Source of the DNA: Bradyrhizobium arachidis
GTDB taxonomy: Bacteria > Pseudomonadota > Alphaproteobacteria > Rhizobiales > Xanthobacteraceae
Length of the DNA: 64,000 nt
Direction: 5' to 3'
NCBI RefSeq assembly: GCF_024758505.1
Contig: NZ_CP077970.1
Span: 434,001 to 498,000 of the forward strand
The notes beneath the pieces were generated by a model that ran no database searches, was not told where the DNA came from, and saw nothing but the letters and a program-made list of their open reading frames with translations. This document shows positions 25,724 to 33,768 of this stretch, in pieces. Position 1 is the stretch's first letter; every line of letters begins with the position of its first letter. Both the position numbers and the translations under genes were made by a program.

Positions 25724-26112
25724 GCGATGCTCAACGCTGGTCTTTCTGTTCGGTTGCAATATGTCTTGGATGTAAGGTACAAGTTGTGTGTCGGTCTATA
25801 TTTATTTTAGAGGGCAGACGCCCCGTCGCATTTGCGGCGGAAATGTGGACAGCGTGATTCGCGAAGCCGGGCGGCGGTGCCTGGGTCGCACGCAATGGGC
25901 GGGAGAAAACGGCAAGGGGGCCATCATGAGCTGCATGCTGCCTGACGGCAAGCGACGATGCTGCGGGCTCCCTGGCGTCTTGATGACGCGGGCCATCTCG
26001 GGCGGCTGCCGCCGATTTTCATTCAGCGGTCATCATTCGTATTCCGCGCGACGTTCTCGTTGGAGGGCATGCGCGACATCCAGCATTTCGACTCCAGCCA
26101 AGGGAGAACGGC
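25724..26112. other. Intergenic region, no convincing gene
   Basis: Contains the promoter side of paralogue 2 (AT-rich around TATATTTATTTTAGAGGG). A frame can be translated through it, but the product (Cys/Arg-rich, no motif) looks non-coding. An AGGGAGA element at its end is the ribosome-binding site of the broken receiver gene. Confidence 0.4.
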
Positions 26113-26487
26113 GTGCCCCACGGTTCAATTGTTGGATCGCCGAAGCAGGAAACTCAAACGGGGACAGCAGGTCTGCGCCATATTCTCGTTGTCGACGACG
26201 ACCCGATGGTCTGCATCGCGATCGAGATCTATCTCCAGCGCAATGGTTTTCGGGTTACGAGCGCTGGCGACGGTGAGTCCGGGCTCCGCCTTCTCGAGCG
26301 TGGCGGATCGACCTGATGCTCATCGACATTTCATGCCGCATATGCGCGGTTTCGAGTCGGTCAACTCGGCGCCGCGCGCTGCCTGCGCAAGCCCTTCACA
26401 CCGGCCGCGCTGATGGCCGTGATCAATGAGTGCCTCTCCGAGTCCGTCACCGCTAGCCACGCCACGCACGCCAAGCGACTAGGTTAG
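26113..26487 (+). pseudogene. Broken response-regulator receiver gene
   Basis: The first frame from a GTG reads ILVVDDDPMVCIAIEIYLQR and AGDGESGLRLLERG, the first half of a CheY-like domain, then stops. Shifting frame restores DLMLID, and another shift restores FMPHMRGFESV. A further segment reads RCLRKPFTPAALMAVINECL, the end of a receiver with its conserved Lys, up to a TAG. Around 45 residues between FESV and RCLRKPF are missing. At least two frameshifts and an internal deletion are therefore visible. The intact orphan receiver at 37.3 kb has the same pattern (LDIFMPGMDG, LQKPF). Confidence 0.82.
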
Positions 26488-26942
26488 CGCGCCAGCATCC
26501 CGTCGTCCTCTGGGCTAAGAAATTGTTTACCGCGAATGCATTGCGCGCGCCTCTGCTGCCATGCGCAGTTTGCCTGCCGGCGGCGCGCCGGCGAACGCCG
26601 ACGATTTGATTCGATTTGCGCAGCCTCCGCGCAGCGCCTTCGATCGTCACGCCTTTTTCTATTGCTCCACTCTATCGTCGTCAGGAGGGCTACGCGCGGC
26701 CGATCCTGCACGCGCGGTTGCGGCGCATTTGCCGGAAAGCATCGGCCGGCACGGTCAAATGCTTCAGTTGTCTTCAATATCCGTATTAGCACGGAGGTTG
26801 AAATTAACGGGACCGTGAAAGGGAGTGTCTAACCATTCAGGGGAGAGCACCCCGTTGCTTCTCGATGGTAGCTCAGGCGTCGCCGATTTCTCCGCTTGGC
26901 AACGATGCCGGCCGCGAAGTCCAGGTTTGTAAGGCGTATTTC
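26488..26942. other. Upstream region of the chemotaxis operon
   Basis: About 450 bases with no convincing gene. The last 80 bases continue the cheA frame upstream (MVAQASPISPLGND), but CheA homologues begin at MDDLLREFL, so this is treated as leader. Several GC-rich short palindromes near 26575 were not assigned. Confidence 0.4.
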
Positions 26943-29750
26943 ATGGATGATCTGTTGCGGGAGTTTTTGACGGAGACCAGTGAGAGCCTGGACACCGTGG
27001 ACAACCAGTTGGTGAAGTTCGAGCAGGAGCCGAACAACGCCAAGATCCTGGATAACATCTTCCGCCTGGTTCACACCATCAAGGGGACCTGCGGCTTTCT
27101 GGGCCTGCCGCGGCTGGAAGCGCTTGCGCATGCCGGCGAGACGCTGATGGGCAAATTCCGCGACGGCATGCCGGTGACCGCGGAAGCGGTGACGGTGATT
27201 TTGTCGTCGATCGACCGCATCAAGGAGATTCTGGCCGGGCTGGAAGCGACCGAAGCCGAGCCTGAAGGTGCCGACCGCGACCTGATCGAGAAGCTGGAAG
27301 TGATGGTCGAGCAGGGCATGGCGGCCATGGCGGCAGGTCACGCTGCTCCCGTTGCCGAAGCCCCGCCGCTTGCGCCGGAGATGCCGGCCGCCGGCGAGGC
27401 CAAGGGCAAGGAGATGACCCAGGGCTCGCTGGTCGACCAGACGCTGGAGCGTCCGCTGCGTCCGGGCGAAGTGTCGCTCGACGAGCTCGAGCGCGCCTTC
27501 CGCGAGACCGCGATCGAAGTGCCCGCACCTGTTGCCAAGGTCGAGGTGAAGGCCGCGCCCGCCACGGAGGCGCCGGCGCCCGCCGCCAAAGACGCTGCCA
27601 AGGACACAGCCAAGGACACCAAGGCGCTCAGGGAGAGGGCCGCCGCCAAGAAGTCGATGGCCGACGAGACCCTCGTCGAGGGCGACCGCGTCGCCAACCA
27701 GTCGATCCGCGTCAACGTGGATACGCTGGAGCACCTCATGACCATGGTCTCCGAGCTGGTGCTGACCCGCAACCAGCTGCTTGAGATCTCCCGCCGCAAC
27801 GAGGACACCGAGTTCAAGGTGCCGTTGCAGCGCCTCTCCAACGTCACCGCCGAGCTGCAGGAAGGCGTCATGAAGACGCGCATGCAGCCGATCGGCAATG
27901 CCTGGCAAAAACTGCCCCGCATCGTCCGCGACCTCTCATCCGAACTCGGCAAGCAGATCGAGCTCGAGATGCACGGCGCCGACACCGAGCTCGACCGCCA
28001 GGTGCTCGACCTGATCAAGGATCCCCTGACCCACATGGTGCGCAACTCCGCCGACCATGGGTTGGAGACCCCGGCCGAGCGGCTGGCCGCCGGCAAGGGC
28101 GAGCAGGGCACCATCCGCCTGTCCGCCTATCACGAGGGCGGCCACATCATCATCTGCATCGCCGACAACGGCCGCGGCCTCAACACCGAGAAGATCAGGG
28201 CCAAGGCGCTCTCCTCCGGTCTCGTCAGCGAGGCCGAGCTCGAGAAGATGAGCGAAGCCCAGGTTCACAAGTTCATCTTTGCACCGGGCTTCTCGACCGC
28301 GGCGGCGATCACCTCGGTGTCGGGGCGCGGCGTCGGCATGGACGTGGTGCGCACCAATATCGACCAGATCGGCGGCACCATCGACATCAAGAGCGTGGCC
28401 GGCGAGGGCTCCTCCGTCACCATCAAGATCCCGCTGACCCTGGCGATCGTCTCGGCCCTGATCGTGGAGGCCGCCGGCGACCGTTTTGCGATCCCGCAGC
28501 TCTCGGTGGTCGAGCTGGTGCGGGCCCGCGCCAACTCCGAGCACCGCATCGAGCGCATCAAGGACACCGCGGTGCTGCGCTTGCGCAACAAGCTGCTGCC
28601 GCTGATCCACCTCAAGAAGCTGCTCAAGATCGACGATGGCGCGGCCTCCGATCCCGAGAACGGCTTCATCGTGGTGACGCAGGTCGGCAGCCAGACCTTT
28701 GGCATCGTCGTCGACGGCGTGTTCCACACCGAAGAAATCGTCGTCAAGCCGATGTCGACCAAGCTGCGTCACATCGACATGTTCTCCGGCAACACCATTT
28801 TGGGCGATGGCGCCGTCATCATGATCATCGACCCCAACGGCATTGCCAAGGCGCTCGGCGCCTCCGGCTCCTCGGCCCATGACATGGCCGACGAGAACGC
28901 CGCCCATCACATCGGCAACGGCGAGCAGACCACCTCGCTGCTGGTGTTCCGCGCCGGCTCGAGCCAGCCTAAGGCGGTACCGCTCGGCCTCGTCACCCGT
29001 CTGGAGGAGCTGCCCGCCGACAAGATCGAGTTCAGTAACGGCCGCTACATGGTGCAGTACCGCGAGCAGCTGATGCCGCTGGTGGCCATGGACGGCGTCA
29101 CCATCGCCGCCCAGGGCGCGCAGCCGATCCTGGTGTTTGCCGATGACGGCCGCTCCATGGGCCTCGTGGTCGACGAGATCATCGACATCGTCGAGGAGCG
29201 GCTCAACATCGAGGTCGGCGGCTCAGGCGCAGGCATTTTGGGCTCGGCCGTGATCAAGGGCCAGGCCACCGAGGTGATCGACGTCGGCCACTTCCTGCCG
29301 ATGGCCTTTGCCGACTGGTTCACCCGCAAGGAGATGAAGCCGTCGCTGGCCTCGCAGTCGGTGCTGCTGGTCGACGACAGCGCCTTCTTCCGCAACATGC
29401 TGGCGCCGGTGCTCAAAGCCGCCGGCTACCGGGTCCGCACCGCGCCGACCGCGCAGGAGGGCCTCGCCGCGCTGCGTTCGCAAAGCTTCGACGTGGTGCT
29501 GACCGACATCGAGATGCCCGACATGAACGGGTTCGAGTTCGCGGAAGTTATCCGCGCCGACCACAATCTCACCGCGATGCCGATCATCGGGCTCTCGTCG
29601 CTGGTGTCGCCGGCGGCGATCGAGCGCGGTCGTCAGGCCGGCTTCCACGACTATGTCGCCAAGTTCGACCGTCCCGGCCTGATCGCGGCGCTGAAGGAGC
29701 AGACCGCGACCGCGGCCGGCGCCTCCGAGCTCAGCCGGGCTGCGGCCTGA
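26943..29750 (+). CDS. cheA: Chemotaxis histidine kinase CheA with C-terminal receiver
   Basis: 935 aa hybrid CheA. In order: an Hpt (P1) domain with H44 in LVHTIKGTCGFLGL; a Pro/Ala-rich linker; the dimerisation domain (NVDTLEHLMTMVSELVLTRN); an HATPase with ADHGLETP and GRGVGMDVVR boxes; a first CheW-like domain; a second CheW-like segment (about 660-780); and a CheY-like receiver from about 800 (SVLLVDDSAFFRNML, LTDIEMPDMNGFEF). It autophosphorylates and donates to CheY, with the fused receiver as a possible phosphate sink. It is first in a five-gene plus-strand operon. Confidence 0.96.
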   Translation: MDDLLREFLTETSESLDTVDNQLVKFEQEPNNAKILDNIFRLVHTIKGTCGFLGLPRLEALAHAGETLMGKFRDGMPVTAEAVTVILSSIDRIKEILAGLEATEAEPEGADRDLIEKLEVMVEQGMAAMAAGHAAPVAEAPPLAPEMPAAGEAKGKEMTQGSLVDQTLERPLRPGEVSLDELERAFRETAIEVPAPVAKVEVKAAPATEAPAPAAKDAAKDTAKDTKALRERAAAKKSMADETLVEGDRVANQSIRVNVDTLEHLMTMVSELVLTRNQLLEISRRNEDTEFKVPLQRLSNVTAELQEGVMKTRMQPIGNAWQKLPRIVRDLSSELGKQIELEMHGADTELDRQVLDLIKDPLTHMVRNSADHGLETPAERLAAGKGEQGTIRLSAYHEGGHIIICIADNGRGLNTEKIRAKALSSGLVSEAELEKMSEAQVHKFIFAPGFSTAAAITSVSGRGVGMDVVRTNIDQIGGTIDIKSVAGEGSSVTIKIPLTLAIVSALIVEAAGDRFAIPQLSVVELVRARANSEHRIERIKDTAVLRLRNKLLPLIHLKKLLKIDDGAASDPENGFIVVTQVGSQTFGIVVDGVFHTEEIVVKPMSTKLRHIDMFSGNTILGDGAVIMIIDPNGIAKALGASGSSAHDMADENAAHHIGNGEQTTSLLVFRAGSSQPKAVPLGLVTRLEELPADKIEFSNGRYMVQYREQLMPLVAMDGVTIAAQGAQPILVFADDGRSMGLVVDEIIDIVEERLNIEVGGSGAGILGSAVIKGQATEVIDVGHFLPMAFADWFTRKEMKPSLASQSVLLVDDSAFFRNMLAPVLKAAGYRVRTAPTAQEGLAALRSQSFDVVLTDIEMPDMNGFEFAEVIRADHNLTAMPIIGLSSLVSPAAIERGRQAGFHDYVAKFDRPGLIAALKEQTATAAGASELSRAAA

Positions 29751-29778
29751 CTACGGATAGGGACCAGGGAACATTCCA

Positions 29779-30252
29779 ATGAGCAGCAAGACCCAATCCG
29801 CCGAAGGCGCCATGGTCGAATACGTCACCGCGATGATCGGCGGGCAGTTGTTCGGCCTGCCGATCTCCCGCGTCCAGGACGTGTTCATGCCGGAGCGCGT
29901 CACCCGCGTGCCGTTGTCCTCGCGCGAGATCGCGGGCGTGTTGAACCTGCGCGGCCGCATCGTCACCGTGGTCGACATGCGCGCCCGGCTCGGCCTGCCG
30001 AGGCCGGAGGACGGCAAGATCCCGATGGCGGTCGGCGTCGACCTGCGCGGCGAATCCTACGGCCTCATGATCGACCAGATCGGCGAGGTGCTGCGCCTGC
30101 CCGAGGACGGCAAGGAGGAAAACCCCGTCAACCTCGACCCCCGCATGGCCAAGCTCGCAGGCGGCGTCCACCGCCTCGACGGCCAGCTCATGGTCGTCCT
30201 CGACGTCGATCGCGTCCTCGAACTCGAAACCAAAGTGCAGATGGCCGCGTGA
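29779..30252 (+). CDS. cheW: Chemotaxis coupling protein CheW
   Basis: Couples chemoreceptors to CheA. It is 157 aa with one CheW domain: FGLPISRVQDVFMPERVTRV, the strongly conserved AGVLNLRGRIVTVVDMRARL, and a terminal GQLMVVLDVDRVLELE. It begins 28 bases after cheA. No chemoreceptor gene is present in the window, so the receptors served must be encoded elsewhere. Confidence 0.97.
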   Translation: MSSKTQSAEGAMVEYVTAMIGGQLFGLPISRVQDVFMPERVTRVPLSSREIAGVLNLRGRIVTVVDMRARLGLPRPEDGKIPMAVGVDLRGESYGLMIDQIGEVLRLPEDGKEENPVNLDPRMAKLAGGVHRLDGQLMVVLDVDRVLELETKVQMAA

Positions 30253-30285
30253 GCCCAGAGAACAATTGAAGCCGGAGAGCCAAAA

Positions 30286-30672
30286 ATGAAGACATGTTTG
30301 GTCGTCGATGATTCAAGCGTCGTGCGCAAGATCGCGCGTCGAATCCTGGAAGGCCTCGAGTTCCAGGTGACCGAGGCCGAGGACGGCTCGAAGGCGCTCG
30401 AGATCTGCCAGCAGCAGCTCCCCGACGCGGTGCTGCTCGACTGGAACATGCCGATCATGGATGGCTTCGAGTTCATGGGGCACATGCGGCGCCTGCCCGG
30501 CGGCGACCAGCCCAAGGTGGTGTTCTGCACCACCGAGAACAACGTCGCTCATATCGCCCAGGCACTCAGCGGCGGCGCCAACGAATACATCATGAAGCCG
30601 TTCGACAAGGACATCATCGCCGACAAGTTTGCCGAGGTCGGCCTGATCCCGGTCGGACAAGCGTTTGCCTGA
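30286..30672 (+). CDS. cheY: Chemotaxis response regulator CheY
   Basis: Single receiver domain of 128 aa: CLVVDDSSVVRKIARRILEG, the phospho-acceptor D52 in VLLDWNMPIMDGFEFM, the Thr in VVFCTTENN, and the Lys in YIMKPFDKD. It lies 33 bases downstream of cheW and 44 bases upstream of cheR. It probably controls the flagellar switch or another output of this CheA. Confidence 0.95.
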   Translation: MKTCLVVDDSSVVRKIARRILEGLEFQVTEAEDGSKALEICQQQLPDAVLLDWNMPIMDGFEFMGHMRRLPGGDQPKVVFCTTENNVAHIAQALSGGANEYIMKPFDKDIIADKFAEVGLIPVGQAFA

Positions 30673-30716
30673 GTATTCTGGCCTGAGCGTTCCCAGTAAT
30701 TTGTGAGAGGCGTTCC

Positions 30717-31601
30717 GTGACCCCGACCGAGTATGAGTATCTGCGTAAGTTCCTGAGGGATCATTCAGGTCTCGACCTGTCCGCAGACAAGCAATATCTG
30801 ATCGAAAGCCGCCTGCTGCCGCTGGCGCGCAAGTCCAACCTGTCCGGCATCGGCGAGCTGGTGCAGAAGCTCCAGGCCGGCTCCAGTGCGCTGATCACCA
30901 GCGTGGTCGAAGCCATGACCACCAACGAGACCTTCTTCTTCCGCGACAAGGTCCCGTTCGATCACTTCCGCGAAACCATCATGCCCGAGATCCTCAAGGC
31001 GCGTGCGGCCCGCAAGAGCGTGCGGATCTGGTGCGCTGCCGGTTCGACCGGCCAGGAGCCCTATTCGCTGGCGATGGCGCTGAAGGAAATGGGCGCGGCG
31101 CTGACCGGCTGGCGCGTCGAGATCATCGCCACCGACCTTTCGCAGGAGGTCTTGGAGAAATCCAAGGCCGGCATCTACAGCCAGTTCGAGGTGCAGCGCG
31201 GCCTGCCGATCCAGATGCTGGTCAAGTACTTCAAGCAGACCGGCGAGGCCTGGCAGATCAATCCCGAGCTGCGGGCGATGATCCAGCACCGCCAGCTCAA
31301 CCTGCTGCACGACTTCTCGCAGCTCGGCACGTTCGACGTGATCTTCTGCCGCAACGTGCTGATCTATTTTGACCAGGACACCAAGATCAACATCTTCAAC
31401 CGCCTCGCCCGGCAGATCGAGGGTGACGGCTTCCTGGTGCTGGGCGCCGCGGAAACGGTGGTCGGACTGACCGACACTTTCAGGCCGATTGCGGAGCGGC
31501 GCGGCCTTTACAAGCCCAATGATGCGCGCACAGCGGGCGCCAAGCCCGCCGCCGCCACCATGGTGCCCCGCACGCCGGTCATGGCGGGGTTGCGCGCATG
31601 A
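30717..31601 (+). CDS. cheR: Chemoreceptor glutamate methyltransferase CheR
   Basis: SAM-dependent methyltransferase for receptor adaptation, 294 aa. It has the N-terminal helical CheR domain (YEYLRKFLRDHSGLDLS), FFRDKVPFDHF, the SAM motif IWCAAGSTGQEPYSLAM, and FDVIFCRNVLIYFD. It starts with GTG behind GAGAGG. No CheB methylesterase follows, although cheB often accompanies cheR. Its stop overlaps the next gene by four bases. Confidence 0.96.
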   Translation: MTPTEYEYLRKFLRDHSGLDLSADKQYLIESRLLPLARKSNLSGIGELVQKLQAGSSALITSVVEAMTTNETFFFRDKVPFDHFRETIMPEILKARAARKSVRIWCAAGSTGQEPYSLAMALKEMGAALTGWRVEIIATDLSQEVLEKSKAGIYSQFEVQRGLPIQMLVKYFKQTGEAWQINPELRAMIQHRQLNLLHDFSQLGTFDVIFCRNVLIYFDQDTKINIFNRLARQIEGDGFLVLGAAETVVGLTDTFRPIAERRGLYKPNDARTAGAKPAAATMVPRTPVMAGLRA

Positions 31602-31915
31602 GCGAAGATGGCAAGGGCGTAGAACGTGTGACCTTCAGTCGCGGCTATGATGTCTGCATCATGGCCATCGACGGAACCTGGCGTCGCGACTGCAAGCTCA
31701 ACGCCATTTCCGACACCGACGCGATCCTGACCGTCGAGGGATCGATCCAGGGCTTGAATCTGAAGGAGTTCTTCCTGCTCCTGTCATCGACCGGGCTCGC
31801 CTACCGCCGCTGCGAGCTCGTGCGCGTGAACGGCGCCGAGATGGACATCCAGTTCCTGCGTGGCAAGAACAAGAAGAAGCGCGGCGCCGCCGCCGGTCAC
31901 GACGCAACGGTCTGA
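31598..31915 (+). CDS. PilZ-like small protein coupled to cheR
   Basis: 105 aa with PilZ-type pattern: an N-terminal FSRGYDVCIMAIDGTWRRDC, then LNAISDTDAIL where PilZ has D/NxSxxG, and an end rich in Lys (RGKNKKKRG). The Arg-xxx-Arg and Ser-Gly signature for c-di-GMP is imperfect, so ligand binding is uncertain. The ATGA overlap with cheR shows translational coupling and suggests a role in chemotaxis or motility output. Confidence 0.75.
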   Translation: MSEDGKGVERVTFSRGYDVCIMAIDGTWRRDCKLNAISDTDAILTVEGSIQGLNLKEFFLLLSSTGLAYRRCELVRVNGAEMDIQFLRGKNKKKRGAAAGHDATV

Positions 31916-32053
31916 CCCGCGGCCCTTCGGTCCGATTACTTAAGACGTTGCGTCAGATTTGCTGAAAACATCCGAGCGAATTCGGTGCACGGCTTTACCC
32001 GGTCTAAGCGCGTGCCGTGTATCCATTGCCCGTCTCAATGTCAGGGTACGGCA

Positions 32054-32557
32054 ATGCCAAGAAGTTCCTTCTCCTCCATCCCATCAAACCTGCTGGACGC
32101 GACCGAACGCCGCGCATTGCAGCTCCTCGTGGTCGACGACGACGCCACGCAGCGCAGCCTGATCAGCGTCGCGGCCAAGCAGGCCGGCCACGAGGTGACG
32201 GTGGCGCCGTCGGTTGCGGATGCGATCGGCAAGCTTCGCAGCGCGCGGTTTGACTGCGTCACGCTCGACCTCGTCCTGGAGGATGGCGATGGCATCGACG
32301 TGCTGCGCGAGATGGCGGAGGCGAAGTTCGCGGGCTCCGTGATCGTGATCAGCGGCATGGACGGTCCGCGCCGCTCTGCCGCCCGCCGCTTTGCCCGCTC
32401 GGTCGGCATCGAGCTCCAGAGCCTGCCGAAGCCGCTCGATCTCGCAGCCCTGCGCATCAGCCTCGCCAATCTCGGCAAGACGGCGATGGGGCTGCCCGCG
32501 ACCCATACCTGGGGCGGCGTGGCCGCGAACGCGATCGTGGAACGTCACCGCGCCTGA
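32054..32557 (+). CDS. Orphan receiver-domain response regulator
   Basis: 167 aa. It has a receiver domain with an acidic pair in LLVVDDDATQRSLI, D72 in CVTLDLVLEDGDGID, a Ser in VIVISGMDG and the Lys in SLPKPLDL. There is no output domain; the last 30 residues are a flexible tail. An AGGG site precedes the ATG at MPRSSFSSI. It lies after the che operon with a 138-base gap, so it may have its own promoter. Its kinase is unknown. Confidence 0.9.
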   Translation: MPRSSFSSIPSNLLDATERRALQLLVVDDDATQRSLISVAAKQAGHEVTVAPSVADAIGKLRSARFDCVTLDLVLEDGDGIDVLREMAEAKFAGSVIVISGMDGPRRSAARRFARSVGIELQSLPKPLDLAALRISLANLGKTAMGLPATHTWGGVAANAIVERHRA

Positions 32558-32575
32558 GGCGTGTTCCTCAGGCGA

Positions 32576-32896
32576 TCAGATACGGCCGCCGCCGGGCGGC
32601 CAAGTCGCCGCGGGGGGCTCGTCAGCATCCGTCAGGCATTGCAAGGCCACGTCGAGTCCGGCCTTGCAGGCGCCGAGCGCAGCGCTCGCGGTGGCATAGC
32701 GGGGCGTGAGGTCGTCGAGCACGACGACGTCGGTGGAACCCGCCCGGTCGCCGGCCTCGCGCATCATCGCCGCCTCGATCAGGCGCATGCTGCCTTCGAC
32801 CTGCGCGATAAGATTGCGAAGCTCCGCCGCGATCAACTGACGGCTGTCGCTGTTTGGCACTGCGACGAGAGGTCCCGTGGCTGCATAATTTTGCAT
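32576..32896 (-). CDS. Small helical protein of unknown function
   Basis: 106 aa beginning MQNYAATGPLVAVPNSDSRQ, with a long predicted helix (LIAAELRNLIAQVEGSMRLI) and a Pro/Gly-rich end. CGGAGA seven bases before the ATG supports expression. There is no signal peptide or known motif. It sits between two response-regulator genes, and its end lies 18 bases from the convergent receiver gene. Confidence 0.7.
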   Translation of the reverse strand: MQNYAATGPLVAVPNSDSRQLIAAELRNLIAQVEGSMRLIEAAMMREAGDRAGSTDVVVLDDLTPRYATASAALGACKAGLDVALQCLTDADEPPAATWPPGGGRI

Positions 32897-33047
32897 GGAT
32901 ATTCTCCGTCAATCGTCATTAGTCGCCATGCCGCTACTTGTGCGCTAAGTCTATGTCCCGTACAAATACGGGTGGGCCGAATCCGCGCCGAACGCCATGA
33001 ACGGAAGGCGCGGACGCGAGTTCTCTACTGCCGAATGGATGTGGCAC

Positions 33048-33683
33048 ATGGCCGATAAATCCCCTCGTGGCGAGATCTTTGTAGTCGACGACGATCCTGC
33101 CGTCCGCGACACCTTATCGATGGTCTTGAAGGCGGCCGGCTATGAGGTGATCTGTTTCGCCGATGGAGCGGCGCTGCTCTCCGTTGCGCGAAACCGCACG
33201 CCGGCTGCGATCCTGCTCGACGTGCACATTCCCGGAAAGTCGGGGCTCGACATTCTCAGGGAGTTGCACGGCGAAGACTATCCGGCGCCGATCTTCATGA
33301 TCTCGGGGCAGGGCGACATCGCCATGGCCGTGAGCGCGATCAAGAACGGTGCGCTCGATTTCATCGAGAAGCCGTTCCGTGGCAGCGAGATCGTCAGCCG
33401 GCTCGACGAGGCGATCGGCGCATATGCACGCCGGCAGGCGGAGAACGCCTCGCCGAAATTCGGCTCGCTGCATTTCCCGGGGCGCGAGCCCTTGACCCGG
33501 CGCGAGCGCGAAGTGCTCGAGCAGTTCGCCTCCGGTGCGTCGAACAAGGAGGCCGGCCGCACGCTGGGCATCAGTCCGCGCACCATCGAGGATCACCGCG
33601 CCAACATCATGAAAAAGCTCGGCGCCAGGAACGCCGCCGACCTGATCCGCATCGTGATGACCGCGGCGCAGCGCGCGTCGTAG
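33048..33683 (+). CDS. FixJ-family two-component response regulator
   Basis: 211 aa. N-terminal receiver: IFVVDDDPAVRDTLSMVLKA, D58 in AILLDVHIPGKSGLDI, FMISGQGDIAMAV and the Lys in FIEKPFRG. C-terminal LuxR/FixJ HTH: LTRREREVLEQFASGASNKE and ISPRTIEDHRANIMKKLGAR. Longer in-frame starts exist 17 codons upstream; MADKSPRGE was chosen because the receiver begins immediately after. It converges with the large hybrid kinase, a possible partner. Confidence 0.93.
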   Translation: MADKSPRGEIFVVDDDPAVRDTLSMVLKAAGYEVICFADGAALLSVARNRTPAAILLDVHIPGKSGLDILRELHGEDYPAPIFMISGQGDIAMAVSAIKNGALDFIEKPFRGSEIVSRLDEAIGAYARRQAENASPKFGSLHFPGREPLTRREREVLEQFASGASNKEAGRTLGISPRTIEDHRANIMKKLGARNAADLIRIVMTAAQRAS

Positions 33684-33768
33684 CCTGCACTCACCGCACC
33701 AGGGCCTGTTTCCGGCTTCGAGACTCCGGATGGCGCTATTCGCACGCCCGCAATGACGTTGCTTTGGC

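Noticed and set aside
25788..26276. 162-codon plus-strand frame before the broken receiver gene
   Set aside because: Cys/Arg/Ser-rich translation without motif or ribosome-binding site, and it crosses the receiver remnant in another frame.
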